A stretch of 64,000 nt of DNA from Streptomyces violaceorubidus (lineage in GTDB: Bacteria > Actinomycetota > Actinomycetes > Streptomycetales > Streptomycetaceae): NCBI RefSeq assembly GCF_000717995.1, contig NZ_JODM01000002.1, positions 62,001 to 126,000 on the forward strand, read 5' to 3'. Of the stretch, positions 8,582 to 17,486 are shown one piece after another (positions within the stretch are counted from its first letter, which is position 1; each line of letters opens with the position of its first letter). The notes beneath the pieces are model-generated. The model made no database searches, was not told the origin of the DNA, and saw only the letters and a list, made by a program, of their open reading frames with translations. A program made the translations under genes and the position numbers.

Positions 8582-9553
8582 ATGAAAGTCGCAGTCCTCG
8601 GCGCCGGGGCGATCGGCGCCTACGTCGGCGCCGCGCTCCACCGTGCGGGCGCCGACGTGCATCTCATCGCCCGTGGACCGCATCTGGCGGCCATGAGGCA
8701 GTACGGAGTACGGGTGCGCAGCCCGCGCGGGGACTTCACCGCGCATCCGCGCGCCACCGACGACCCGGCCGAAGTCGGCCCGGTCGACTACGTGTTCCTG
8801 GGGCTCAAGGCCAACTCGTACGCGGCGTGCGGGCCGCTGATCGAGCCGCTGCTGCACGACACCACAGCGGTGGTGGCCGCCCAGAACGGCATTCCCTGGT
8901 GGTACTTCCACCGGCACGGCGGCCCCTGGGACGGCCGCCGTCTGGAGAGCGTGGACCCGGCCGGCGCGGTCAGTGCGGTGCTCGCGCCCGAACGGGCCGT
9001 CGGCTGCGTCGTGTACGCGGCCACCGAACTGGAACAGCCGGGCGTCGTACGGCACGTGGAAGGCACCCGGTTCTCGATCGGCGAGCCCGGCCGGGAGGTC
9101 TCGCCGCGGTGCCTGGCGCTCAGCGAGGCGATGCGGGCGGGCGGACTGAAGTGCCCGGTCGAGCCGGACCTGCGCAACGACATCTGGCTCAAGCTGCTGG
9201 GCAACATCTCCTTCAACCCGATCAGCGCCCTGGTCCGGGCCACCATGCGGCAGATGTGCCGGCACGGCGGCACCCGGGAGGTCATCGAGACCATGATGAC
9301 CGAGACGCTGGCGGTCGCCCGGGCTTTGGGCTGCGAGGTCGGCGTCTCCATCGAGCGCCGGCTCGCGGGCGCCGAGAAGGTCGGCGACCACCGCACCTCC
9401 ACGCTCCAGGACCTGGAGCGCGGCAAACCGCTCGAACTCGACGTCCTGCTCGCGGCCGTCGTCGAACTGGCGGAGATCACCGGGGTCCCGGTGCCCACCC
9501 TGCGCACCGTGCACGCCCTGTCGGACCTGCTCGCGCTGAGGAGCGCCGCATGA
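8582..9553 (+). CDS. ketopantoate reductase family protein (ApbA/PanE-like)
   Basis: 323-residue NAD(P)-dependent 2-hydroxyacid-type reductase. The Rossmann fingerprint VLGAGAIGAYVGAAL lies at residues 4-18. The C-terminal helical domain carries the family lysine and asparagines (EPDLRNDIWLKLLGNISFNP, near residue 200). It is first in the fdh operon and its stop overlaps the next start (ATGA). It may be a true 2-dehydropantoate reductase or one of the many paralogues acting on another 2-oxo acid; the coupling to formate dehydrogenase is unusual for a pantothenate gene. Confidence 0.85.
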   Translation: MKVAVLGAGAIGAYVGAALHRAGADVHLIARGPHLAAMRQYGVRVRSPRGDFTAHPRATDDPAEVGPVDYVFLGLKANSYAACGPLIEPLLHDTTAVVAAQNGIPWWYFHRHGGPWDGRRLESVDPAGAVSAVLAPERAVGCVVYAATELEQPGVVRHVEGTRFSIGEPGREVSPRCLALSEAMRAGGLKCPVEPDLRNDIWLKLLGNISFNPISALVRATMRQMCRHGGTREVIETMMTETLAVARALGCEVGVSIERRLAGAEKVGDHRTSTLQDLERGKPLELDVLLAAVVELAEITGVPVPTLRTVHALSDLLALRSAA

Positions 9554-11478
9554 CGAAACGCGACCGAACCCCCAAGACCTACACCCGCCTCACCCACCCC
9601 CTGGTCCGGGACTCGCGCGAGGAGCCCCTGCGCCGGGCCACCTGGGAGGAGGCCCTGGACCGCACGGCCCGGGGCCTGGGGGCGGCGCGCGGCGCGTTCG
9701 GGATGTTCTCCTGCGCACGGGCGACCAACGAGATGAACTACGTGGCGCAGAAGTTCGCCCGCGTGGTCATGGGCACCCACAACGTCGACTCCTGCAACCG
9801 CACCTGCCACGCGCCGAGCGTGGCGGGCCTGTCGGCCGCCTTCGGCTCGGGCGGCGGCACCTCCTCCTACGAGGAGGTCGAGCACACCGACGTCATCGTG
9901 ATGTGGGGCTCCAACGCCCGCTTCGCGCACCCGATCTTCTTCCAGCACGTGCTGAAGGGCATCCGGGGCGGCGCCCGCATGTACGCGGTCGACCCGCGCC
10001 GCACCTCCACCGCCGAGTGGGCGGAGGGCTGGCTCGGGCCGAACGTCGGCACGGACATCCCGCTGGCGCACGCGGTCGGCCGCGAGATCATCCACGCGGG
10101 CCTGGCCAACGAGGCCTTCATCGAACGCGCGACGACGGGCTACGAGGACTACAAGGCCCTGGTCGAACCCTGGACCCTCTCGCTGGCCGAGAAGGTGACG
10201 GGCGTACCGGCCGCCGCCATCCGCGAACTGGCGCACGCCTACGCCCGCGCCGAACGCGCCCAGCTGTGCTGGACCCTCGGCATCACCGAGCACCACAACG
10301 GGACGGACAACGTCCGCGCCCTGATCAACCTCTCCCTGCTCACCGGCCACGTCGGCCGCTACGGCTCCGGTCTCCAGCCCCTGCGCGGCCAGAACAACGT
10401 GCAGGGCGGCGGCGACATGGGCGCCATCCCCAACCGGCTCCCCGGCTTCCAGGACGTGCTCGACCCGGAGGTCCGCCGGAAGTTCGAGACGGCGTGGGAC
10501 ACGGTGGTCGAGCCGCGCCACGGCCTCACCCTGACCGAGATGTTCGAGGCCATGGACGAGGGCACGCTCCGCGCCGTCTACTGCATCGGCGAGAACCCGG
10601 CCCAGTCGGAGGCGGACGCCGAACAGGCGATACGCCGCCTGCGCGCCCTGGACTTCCTGGTGGTCCAGGACATCTTCCTCACGAAGACCGCGGAACTGGC
10701 CGACGTGGTCCTCCCGGCGACGGCCGGCTGGGCGGAGACCGAGGGCACCACCACCAACAGCGAGCGACGCGTCCAACGCGTCCGCAGGGCGGTCAGCCCG
10801 CCGGGGCAGGCCCGTGAGGACATCGACATCCTCTGCGACCTCGCCGCCCGCCTCGGACACGACTGGAAGTACGCCGACGCGGAGGCGGTCTGGAACGAGC
10901 TGCGCTCCCTGTCCCCGGACCACCACGGGATGACGTACGCCCGCCTGGAGGAGCTCCAGGGCATCCAGTGGCCGTGCCCGAGCACCGAGGAGCTGGAACC
11001 GACCTATCTGCACGGCAGGCTGTGGGCGCCGGACCCGGCCGACCGCGGCCGCCGCGCCCCCTTCGGCATCGTCCGGCACGACCCGCCCGTGGACCTCACC
11101 GACGAGCAGTATCCGATCCGCCTGACCACGGGACGCCGTCTCGACTCCTACAACACCGGGGTGCAGAGCGGCGGTTACGCCTCTCCCCTGCGCCGCGGCG
11201 AGTCCGTCGAGCTCTGCCCGGAGGACGCCGAACGCTACGGGGTCGTGGTCGGCGAGGAGGTCCGGGTCACCTCCCGGCGCGGTTCGCTCCTCGCGCCCGT
11301 CTGGGTCGACACGGCCCTGCGCCCCGGGCTGGCCTTCATGAGCTTCCACTTTCCCGACGAGGTGGACACCAACCAGCTGACCATCGAGGCCAACTGCCCG
11401 ATCGCCGGGACGGCGGAGTTCAAGGCCTCGGCGATCCGGATCGAGAAGGTGAGCGCCAGTGGACCTGCGCTTCGGTGA
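9550..11478 (+). CDS. formate dehydrogenase catalytic (molybdopterin) polypeptide, N-terminal Fe-S domain absent
   Basis: 642-residue MoCo-bisMGD oxidoreductase that would oxidise formate to CO2. The Mo ligand region SCNRTCHAPSVAG places a cysteine at residue 86, where E. coli FdhH has selenocysteine. LQPLRGQNNVQGGGDMG and the C-terminal cofactor domain (LTTGRRLDSYNTG, then TIEANCPIAGTAEFKASAIR) follow. The usual N-terminal [4Fe-4S] domain is missing: the protein begins at TRLTHPLVRDSREEPLRRAT, which in ordinary FdhA follows straight after that domain. The missing piece forms the end of the protein at 13405-14265. The gene overlaps both neighbours. Confidence 0.9.
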   Translation: MTKRDRTPKTYTRLTHPLVRDSREEPLRRATWEEALDRTARGLGAARGAFGMFSCARATNEMNYVAQKFARVVMGTHNVDSCNRTCHAPSVAGLSAAFGSGGGTSSYEEVEHTDVIVMWGSNARFAHPIFFQHVLKGIRGGARMYAVDPRRTSTAEWAEGWLGPNVGTDIPLAHAVGREIIHAGLANEAFIERATTGYEDYKALVEPWTLSLAEKVTGVPAAAIRELAHAYARAERAQLCWTLGITEHHNGTDNVRALINLSLLTGHVGRYGSGLQPLRGQNNVQGGGDMGAIPNRLPGFQDVLDPEVRRKFETAWDTVVEPRHGLTLTEMFEAMDEGTLRAVYCIGENPAQSEADAEQAIRRLRALDFLVVQDIFLTKTAELADVVLPATAGWAETEGTTTNSERRVQRVRRAVSPPGQAREDIDILCDLAARLGHDWKYADAEAVWNELRSLSPDHHGMTYARLEELQGIQWPCPSTEELEPTYLHGRLWAPDPADRGRRAPFGIVRHDPPVDLTDEQYPIRLTTGRRLDSYNTGVQSGGYASPLRRGESVELCPEDAERYGVVVGEEVRVTSRRGSLLAPVWVDTALRPGLAFMSFHFPDEVDTNQLTIEANCPIAGTAEFKASAIRIEKVSASGPALR

Positions 11479-13408
11479 CAGCAAACCCACGGACGAGGAA
11501 CGCGCGGCCGTCGACGCCCTGCTCGGCCCGCCCGAGTCCTCCTGGGAGGGCGCGGACCGCTCCGACGCGGACCTCAGATGGGCTCGCGGCGGCCGGGAGG
11601 CCCGGGACCGCCGCGACCAGCTCCTGCCCGCCCTGCACGCCCTCAACGACCGCGTCGGCTGGATCAGCGAGGGCGCCCTGGACTACGTGTGCCGCCGCCT
11701 GACCGTCCCCCCGGCGGAGGCGTACGGGGTGGCCACCTTCTACGCCATGTTCTCGGTCCGTCCCCGCCCGGCGACCGTCCTGCACGTCTGCGCGGACCTG
11801 GCGTGCACGGCGGCGGGGGCCCCCGCCCTGTGCGCGGACATCGAGTCCCGCCTGGGCCCGGAGAGTGGCGTCCACGTCGAACGCAGCCCCTGTTTGGGCC
11901 TGTGCGAACGAGCCCCGGCGACACTGACCGTACGCGCCGGGGTTGCTTCAGCCCGTCTGGGGGCACCCCCTCTGGGGGAGTTCGAGGACGAGGCCGTCCA
12001 GGCCGACAGGGGGTCCGGGGGCGCGGCCCCCGGGGTCGGGAACGGAGAGGGGCGGCGGGGGCGAAACACCCTCCACACGACGGCCGTCTGCGCCCCCGCG
12101 ACCCCGGCCACCGCCGTCGCCGCGGCTACCACCCCCGAATCGGCCCCCGCCGAACCCACCCCGGAGGCCGCCGTCCCCCAGGCCGGCACCCCCACGCTCA
12201 CCCTCCTCCACCGCATCGGCACGGTCGACCCCGCCTCCCTCGACGACTACCGCGCCCACGGCGGCTACACCGCCCTGCGCCGCGCCTTCGCCCTCGGCCC
12301 CGCCGGTGTCATCCGCGAGGTCACCGACTCCGGCCTGCTCGGCCGCGGCGGCGCCGCCTTCCCCACCGGACGCAAGTGGCAGGCCACGGCCGCCCAGCCC
12401 GACCACCCCCACTACCTCGTCTGCAACGCCGACGAATCGGAGCCGGGCACCTTCAAGGACCGCGTCCTCATGGAGGGCGACCCGTACGCACTGGTCGAGG
12501 CGATGACGATCGCCGGGTACGCCACCGGCGCGCACAAGGGCTATCTCTACCTCCGCGGCGAGTACCCGCGCGCCCTCGCCCGTCTCACCCACGCGATCAC
12601 GCAGGCCCGCACCCGCGGCCTGCTCGGCGACGACGTCCTCGGGCAGGGCTACGCCTTCGACATCGAGATCCGGCGGGGCGCGGGCGCGTACATCTGCGGC
12701 GAGGAGACGGCCCTGTTCAACTCCATCGAGGGCTACCGGGGCGAGCCGCGCTCCAAGCCGCCGTTCCCGGTGGAGAAGGGCCTGTTCGGCAAGCCCACCG
12801 TGGAGAACAACGTCGAGACCCTGGTCAACGTGCTGCCGATCCTCACCCTGGGTGCTCCGGCGTACGCGGCGATCGGCACGGGCACGTCCACCGGCCCGAA
12901 GCTGTTCTGCGTCTCGGGCAGCGTGGCCCGCCCCGGCGTCTACGAACTCCCCTTCGGCGCCACGCTCGGCGAGCTGCTCACCCTCGCCGGGGTCCGCGAG
13001 GGCCTCCGCGCGGTCCTGCTCGGCGGTGCCGCCGGCGGCTTCGTCCGCCCCGACGAACTGGACATCCCGCTCACCTTCGAAGGCACCCGCGAGGCGGGCA
13101 CGACCCTGGGCTCCGGCGTCGTCATGGCCTTCGACGACACCGTCCCGCTCCCCCGCCTCCTGCTGCGGATCGCCGAGTTCTTCCGCGACGAGTCGTGCGG
13201 TCAGTGCGTGCCGTGCCGGGTCGGCACCGTGCGCCAGGAGGAGGCGCTGCACCGGATCGTCGACCGAACGGGTGCCGACGCCGCCGTGGACATCACCCTC
13301 CTGCGCGAGGTCGGCCGCGCGATGCGGGACGCCTCGATCTGCGGTCTGGGGCAGACCGCGTGGAACGCCGTGGAATCCGCCATCGACCGTCTGGGGGCGT
13401 ACGAATGA
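11459..13408 (+). CDS. NuoE-NuoF fusion, diaphorase subunit of formate dehydrogenase
   Basis: 649-residue NAD+-reducing subunit. Residues 1-160 are NuoE-like, with the [2Fe-2S] ligands Cys111, Cys116, Cys145 and Cys149. Residues 250-649 are NuoF-like: GRGGAAFPTGRKW (NAD), ESEPGTFKDR, GAYICGEETALFNSIEG (FMN) and SCGQCVPCRVGT with a later SICGLGQ Cys for [4Fe-4S]. The two halves are joined by about 85 low-complexity residues, part of which (about 163-205) is translated from a Streptomyces dispersed repeat. The GTG start lies 20 bases inside the upstream gene. It passes electrons from the Fe-S protein to NAD+. Confidence 0.9.
   Translation: MDLRFGDSKPTDEERAAVDALLGPPESSWEGADRSDADLRWARGGREARDRRDQLLPALHALNDRVGWISEGALDYVCRRLTVPPAEAYGVATFYAMFSVRPRPATVLHVCADLACTAAGAPALCADIESRLGPESGVHVERSPCLGLCERAPATLTVRAGVASARLGAPPLGEFEDEAVQADRGSGGAAPGVGNGEGRRGRNTLHTTAVCAPATPATAVAAATTPESAPAEPTPEAAVPQAGTPTLTLLHRIGTVDPASLDDYRAHGGYTALRRAFALGPAGVIREVTDSGLLGRGGAAFPTGRKWQATAAQPDHPHYLVCNADESEPGTFKDRVLMEGDPYALVEAMTIAGYATGAHKGYLYLRGEYPRALARLTHAITQARTRGLLGDDVLGQGYAFDIEIRRGAGAYICGEETALFNSIEGYRGEPRSKPPFPVEKGLFGKPTVENNVETLVNVLPILTLGAPAYAAIGTGTSTGPKLFCVSGSVARPGVYELPFGATLGELLTLAGVREGLRAVLLGGAAGGFVRPDELDIPLTFEGTREAGTTLGSGVVMAFDDTVPLPRLLLRIAEFFRDESCGQCVPCRVGTVRQEEALHRIVDRTGADAAVDITLLREVGRAMRDASICGLGQTAWNAVESAIDRLGAYE
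11946..12072 (+). repeat. Streptomyces dispersed intergenic-type repeat inside the NuoEF reading frame
   Basis: The segment carries the series CAGCCCGTCTGGGGG, GAGGACGAGGCCGTC, CAGGCCGACAGGGGGTCC, GGGGGCGCGGCCCCCGG and AGGGGCGGCGGGGGCGA. I recognise this from memory as a repeat normally found between genes in Streptomyces genomes. It also holds the palindromic hairpins GGGGGCACCCCCTC and GGGGGCGCGGCCCCC. Here it is translated in frame as the linker between the NuoE and NuoF domains. No search was run. Confidence 0.75.
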
Positions 13409-14265
13409 CCGCGATACCGCTCGGAGTGCCGCGCCGCCTGGTGGAGTTCACCCTCGACGGGCAGGAGGCCAGGGTCCCGGAGGGGTCGACGATCCTCGAC
13501 GCCTGCCGGGCCGCCGGGAAGGACGTGCCGACGCTGTGCGAGGGCGACACGCTCACCCCGAAGAACGCCTGCCGGGTCTGCGTGGTGGACGTGGAGGGCG
13601 CCAGGACCCTCGCGCCGGCCTGCTCGCGCAAGGCGGAGCCCGGCATGGTGGTGCGCACGGACACCGAGCGCGCCCGGCACAGCCGCAAGGTGGTGCTCGA
13701 ACTGCTCGCCTCCTCGGTCGACCTCTCCACGACCCCCTCGGTCGCGCAGTGGATCAAGGAGTACGAGGCGAAGCCCGACCGCTTCGGCCCGAACGCGGCC
13801 CGCGTCGACGAGGAACCGCGCGTCGACAACGACCTCTACGTCCGCGACTACGGCAAATGCATCCTCTGCTACAAGTGCGTGGACGCCTGCGGCGACCAGT
13901 GGCAGAACAGCTTCGCCATCTCCGTCTCCGGCCGCGGCTTCGACGCCCGGATCTCGGTCGAGCACGACGGCCCGCTGACCGACTCGGCGTGCGTGTACTG
14001 CGGCAACTGCATCGAGGTGTGCCCCACCGGAGCCCTGTCCTTCAAGTCCGAGTTCGACATGCGGGCGGCGGGCACCTGGGACGAGGAGCGGCAGACCGAG
14101 ACGACGACCGTGTGCGCGTACTGCGGTGTGGGCTGCAATCTCACGCTGCACGTGCAGGACAATGAGATCGTGAAGGTCACCTCTCCGCACGACAACCCGG
14201 TGACCCACGGCAACCTGTGCATCAAGGGCCGCTTCGGCTACCAGCACGTACAGAACCGGGACTGA
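13405..14265 (+). CDS. formate dehydrogenase Fe-S polypeptide (NuoG-like head plus detached FdhA [4Fe-4S] domain)
   Basis: 286-residue electron wire between the molybdenum site and the diaphorase. In order: a plant-type [2Fe-2S] domain (Cys45, 56, 59, 73), two ferredoxin [4Fe-4S] sets (Cys152, 155, 158, 162 and Cys196, 199, 202, 206), and the molybdoenzyme N-terminal [4Fe-4S] motif (CAYCGVGC with Cys237, 240, 244, then LCIKGRFG with Cys272). The protein stops 10 residues after that motif, exactly where the catalytic domain should continue. ATG overlaps the previous stop (ATGA). Together with 9550-11478 it makes one complete FdhA. Confidence 0.9.
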   Translation: MTAIPLGVPRRLVEFTLDGQEARVPEGSTILDACRAAGKDVPTLCEGDTLTPKNACRVCVVDVEGARTLAPACSRKAEPGMVVRTDTERARHSRKVVLELLASSVDLSTTPSVAQWIKEYEAKPDRFGPNAARVDEEPRVDNDLYVRDYGKCILCYKCVDACGDQWQNSFAISVSGRGFDARISVEHDGPLTDSACVYCGNCIEVCPTGALSFKSEFDMRAAGTWDEERQTETTTVCAYCGVGCNLTLHVQDNEIVKVTSPHDNPVTHGNLCIKGRFGYQHVQNRD

Positions 14266-14297
14266 CCGGCACACCGACCGGCGCAAGGGGCACGAAC

Positions 14298-15149
14298 ATG
14301 GGACGCGTCACGGAACGACGCAAGGTCATCCGCATCAGGGACGGGGCGGTCTCCACCCGCCCGGACACGCTCGTCGCCGAGGAACCCCTGGAGATCCGGC
14401 TCAACGGCAAGCCCCTCGCCATCACCATGCGCACCCCGGGCGACGACTTCGCGCTGGCGGCGGGTTTCCTGGTCAGCGAGGGGGTGCTCGCCGAACGGTC
14501 CGACCTCCAGAACATCGTGTACTGCGCGGGCGCCACCGGTGGGGGAGGCTCCAACACCTACAACGTCGTCGACGTACGGACGGCCCCCGGCGTGCGCGTC
14601 CCGGACATCACCCTGGAGCGGAACGTCTACACCACCTCGTCCTGCGGGCTGTGCGGCAAGGCGAGCCTGGACGCGGTGCGTACGACGGCCCGCTGGCCCA
14701 TCGCCGACACTCCCCCGGTCCGCGTCACCCCGGAACTGCTGGCGGACCTGCCCGACCGGCTGCGCGCGTCCCAGCGGGTCTTCGACCGGACCGGCGGGCT
14801 GCACGCGGCGGCGCTGTTCACCGAGGACGGCGAACTGGTGGACGTACGGGAGGACGTGGGCCGGCACAACGCGGTCGACAAGCTGGTCGGGCGTGCCGTG
14901 CAGAACGGGGACCTGCCGCTGTCGCGGTCCGTGCTGCTGGTGTCGGGCCGGGCCTCGTTCGAGCTGGCGCAGAAGGCCGTGATGGCGGGCATCCCGGTGC
15001 TGGCCGCGGTGTCGGCGCCGTCCTCGCTGGCCGTGGACCTGGCCGCCGAGACCGGACTGACCCTGGTGGGCTTCCTGCGCGGCAGCTCCATGAACGTGTA
15101 CGCGGGAGAGGACCGGGTCGCCCTGCGGGCCGCGGCCGCCCAGGGCTGA
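14298..15149 (+). CDS. fdhD: formate dehydrogenase accessory sulfurtransferase FdhD
   Basis: 283-residue maturation factor that passes sulfur from a cysteine desulfurase to the bis-MGD cofactor so that formate dehydrogenase becomes active. The CxxC motif [11 protein letters not shown] (Cys116, Cys119) is intact, and the conserved [25 protein letters not shown] and [11 protein letters not shown] blocks follow. ATG 14298 begins at [10 protein letters not shown], 32 bases after the Fe-S gene. It closes the operon and supports the formate dehydrogenase assignment of its neighbours. Confidence 0.96.
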   Translation: MGRVTERRKVIRIRDGAVSTRPDTLVAEEPLEIRLNGKPLAITMRTPGDDFALAAGFLVSEGVLAERSDLQNIVYCAGATGGGGSNTYNVVDVRTAPGVRVPDITLERNVYTTSSCGLCGKASLDAVRTTARWPIADTPPVRVTPELLADLPDRLRASQRVFDRTGGLHAAALFTEDGELVDVREDVGRHNAVDKLVGRAVQNGDLPLSRSVLLVSGRASFELAQKAVMAGIPVLAAVSAPSSLAVDLAAETGLTLVGFLRGSSMNVYAGEDRVALRAAAAQG

Positions 15150-15171
15150 CCTCCCTTCCCCGCGTCACGGC

Positions 15172-15222
15172 GGCGGGGCCCCTGCCGGCGAGGAGCGCCC
15201 CCTGCGCCCCGGGGGCCCCGCC
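15172..15222 (+). terminator. hairpin after the fdh operon
   Basis: GGCGGGGCCCC (15172-15182) pairs perfectly with GGGGCCCCGCC (15212-15222) around a 29-base loop, 22 bases after the fdhD stop. There is no clear T-run, as is common in Streptomyces. Probable terminator. Confidence 0.5.
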
Positions 15223-15282
15223 TCAACCGCGCCGGCCGTCCGCGCCGGCGTCCGGGGCTCACGTCCGGGGCGCACGTCCGCG

Positions 15283-15399
15283 TCAGACCTCGGCCTCCGT
15301 ACCGGCGATCCGCCGGACCAGGTCCGTCAGCCGCGCCCGCTCGTCCTCGGTGAGCGGGGCGAGCAGTTCGTCGTCGGCCGCGCACGCCGCCGCCTCGCA
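15283..15399 (-). pseudogene. C-terminal remnant of a MarR-type regulator
   Basis: The minus strand encodes about 38 residues ending DDELLAPLTEDERARLTDLV plus RRIAGTEAEV. This resembles the closing helix of many actinobacterial MarR proteins. The residues further upstream in the frame are Arg/Gly-rich and look like noise, with no DNA-binding wing. The whole stretch 15150-15581 otherwise holds only a hairpin and the sialidase promoter. I read it as the stump of a deleted regulator. Confidence 0.5.
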
Positions 15400-15581
15400 G
15401 CGCGCCGGGACCCGGCCGCCCTCCTCCCGCTCGCGGCGGCCGCGACCCCTGACAGAGCCCGACCCGCTCCCGCCCCGACACGCGGGAACCGGCGCGGTCC
15501 CCGCGGACACGGGACGCCTCTTGTACTCATGTCCGGACGAAGGACCCCCTCCCACCAGCCGCCCGAAGGGCAGACCGCGCC

Positions 15582-17459
15582 ATGCCGCCACGACCTCCCC
15601 GCCCCCTCCGGCTCGCCCTGGCCGCCTCGTGCGCGCTGGCCCTGTCCCCTCCCCCGGCGCACGCGCGACCCGTCGACCGCGCACCCGCGTTCGAGGAGCA
15701 GGTGCTCTTCGACGCGGCCCGCGACCCCGGCGGATACGCCTGCTTCCGCATCCCGGCGATCGTGCGCACCACGAACGGCACCCTGCTCGCCTTCGCCGAG
15801 GGCCGCGTCCTCGACTGCGGGGACGCCGGCGACATCGACGTCGTCCTCAAGCGCTCCACCGACGGCGGACGGACCTGGGGCCCGCTCCAGGTCGTCAACG
15901 ACGGCGGCGGCGACACCCACGGCAACCCGGCCCCGGTCGTCGACCGTGCCACCGGCCGCGTCCTCCTGCTGGAGACGTACAACGCGGGGCGCACCGACGC
16001 CGCCAACTGCGCGGTGCCCTGTGCCCGCACCCCGCACCTCCAGCACAGCGACGACGACGGCCGCACCTGGTCGGTGCCCCGCGACCTGAGTGCCGAGATC
16101 CTGCCGCCCGACTGGAACTCCTGGTACGCCACCGGCCCCGTGCACGGCGTCCAGCTCACCGGCGGCGCCCACCCCGGCCGGCTCGTCGTCGGCGTCAACG
16201 CCGAGACCTGGGACGGCGAACAAGTCACCGCCCACCACGCCGCCCTCGTGGTCAGCGACGACGGCGGCGAGCACTGGCGGACCGGCGCCACCGACACCTG
16301 GCCCGTCGCCGCCGACGGCACCTTCCGCCAGAAGCCCTCCGAACTGACCCTCACGGAGCGCGCCGACGGCGCGCTCCTGGTCAGTGGCCGTGAGGAGAAC
16401 GGCACCGACCTCGGCCACCGCACCCAGGCCCTCAGCCGCGACGGCGGCGACACCTTCGCCGCGCCCTTCCAGGCCCTGCCCGACCTCTACGCCCCGCAGG
16501 TGCAGGGCGCGGTACTGCGCCTGGGCGAGCGCACCCTGCTGTCCGTACCGGCCGACCCCGACCGCCGCCGGAGCATGACGGTCCGCTCGTCCTGGGACGG
16601 CGGCGCGACCTGGGACGGCGTGGACCGCGGCACGCTCGTCACCCGGGACTGGTCGGGCTACTCGGACCTGGTGGCCGCCGACGACGACACCGTCGGCCTG
16701 CTGTACGAGGGCGGGACGTCCGACGCCCGCGACGAGATCCGCTTCGCCCGCTTCACCGAGGACTGGCTCGGGCCGCGCCGGCCCGCCGGCCCGACCACTT
16801 CCGACCTGGCGTCCGGTGCGCTGCCCGGGGTCGTGCTCGGCGGCGCCGGGACGACGGACGGCGCGGTGGGCGGCGCGCTCGCGTTCGACGGCGCCGACGA
16901 CGCCGTACGACTGCCCTTCGACGGGCGGCAGGCGCTCGGGGAGGGGGACTTCACGGCGTCGCTGAGGTTCCGGTACTCGGCGGCCGACGGGGAGCAGCCG
17001 CTGCTGTGGATGGGCGGCATCGGCACGACGCAGCCCCAGGTGTGGCTGCGCGCCGAGCCGGGCAACGGGCGGGTGCAGGGCCTGATCACCGCGCGGGACG
17101 GCGCGGCGGCCCCGCGAGCGGCGTGGGTGCGCACCGACGGGGCCCTCAACGACGGGCGGTGGCACCGTCTGTCGCTGCGCCGCGGCGGGGGCCGGCTCAC
17201 GCTGTTCGTGGACGGCACGGCGAGGGCGGACGCGGCGGACGTGCCGGGTTCGGTCAGCCGGAACTCGCCCTTCGGGGTGCACGTCGGCGAGCGGATGGAC
17301 GGCCGGGCCCGCTTCACCGGCGCCGTCGACGACGTACACGTGTGGAACCGGGCCCTGACGGACGCGGAGATCGCCGCGGACGATCCGCCCGCCGCCACCG
17401 GCGACACCGTCCTGCACCTGCCCCTGGACCGGGTGGACTCGGCGGGCACGGGCGGCTGA
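15582..17459 (+). CDS. secreted exo-alpha-sialidase with C-terminal LamG-like domain
   Basis: 625 residues. A signal peptide ends near PAHARP (residue 27). The six-bladed sialidase domain (about 30-400) shows the arginine motif CFRIPAIV and several Asp boxes (STDGGRTW, SDDDGRTW, SDDGGEHW, SRDGGDTF, SWDGGATW). A concanavalin/LamG-like domain covers about 425-610 (WMGGIGTTQPQVWLRAE, then VDDVHVWNRALTDAEI). It would remove terminal sialic acids from glycans outside the cell, and the C-terminal lectin fold probably binds carbohydrate. It stands alone, without sialic-acid uptake genes nearby. Confidence 0.92.
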   Translation: MPPRPPRPLRLALAASCALALSPPPAHARPVDRAPAFEEQVLFDAARDPGGYACFRIPAIVRTTNGTLLAFAEGRVLDCGDAGDIDVVLKRSTDGGRTWGPLQVVNDGGGDTHGNPAPVVDRATGRVLLLETYNAGRTDAANCAVPCARTPHLQHSDDDGRTWSVPRDLSAEILPPDWNSWYATGPVHGVQLTGGAHPGRLVVGVNAETWDGEQVTAHHAALVVSDDGGEHWRTGATDTWPVAADGTFRQKPSELTLTERADGALLVSGREENGTDLGHRTQALSRDGGDTFAAPFQALPDLYAPQVQGAVLRLGERTLLSVPADPDRRRSMTVRSSWDGGATWDGVDRGTLVTRDWSGYSDLVAADDDTVGLLYEGGTSDARDEIRFARFTEDWLGPRRPAGPTTSDLASGALPGVVLGGAGTTDGAVGGALAFDGADDAVRLPFDGRQALGEGDFTASLRFRYSAADGEQPLLWMGGIGTTQPQVWLRAEPGNGRVQGLITARDGAAAPRAAWVRTDGALNDGRWHRLSLRRGGGRLTLFVDGTARADAADVPGSVSRNSPFGVHVGERMDGRARFTGAVDDVHVWNRALTDAEIAADDPPAATGDTVLHLPLDRVDSAGTGG

Positions 17460-17486
17460 CCGTCGCCGCGCGGGTGCCCCGGGGCC

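Noticed and set aside
6973..11478. 1501-codon open frame running through the OFA carrier and formate dehydrogenase
   Set aside because: An artefact of high G+C: antisense to the carrier gene in its first part; only 9550-11478 is protein-like.
7015..15149. Complete oxalate degradation cluster
   Set aside because: The OFA carrier and formate dehydrogenase fit, but no formyl-CoA transferase or oxalyl-CoA decarboxylase is present in the window.
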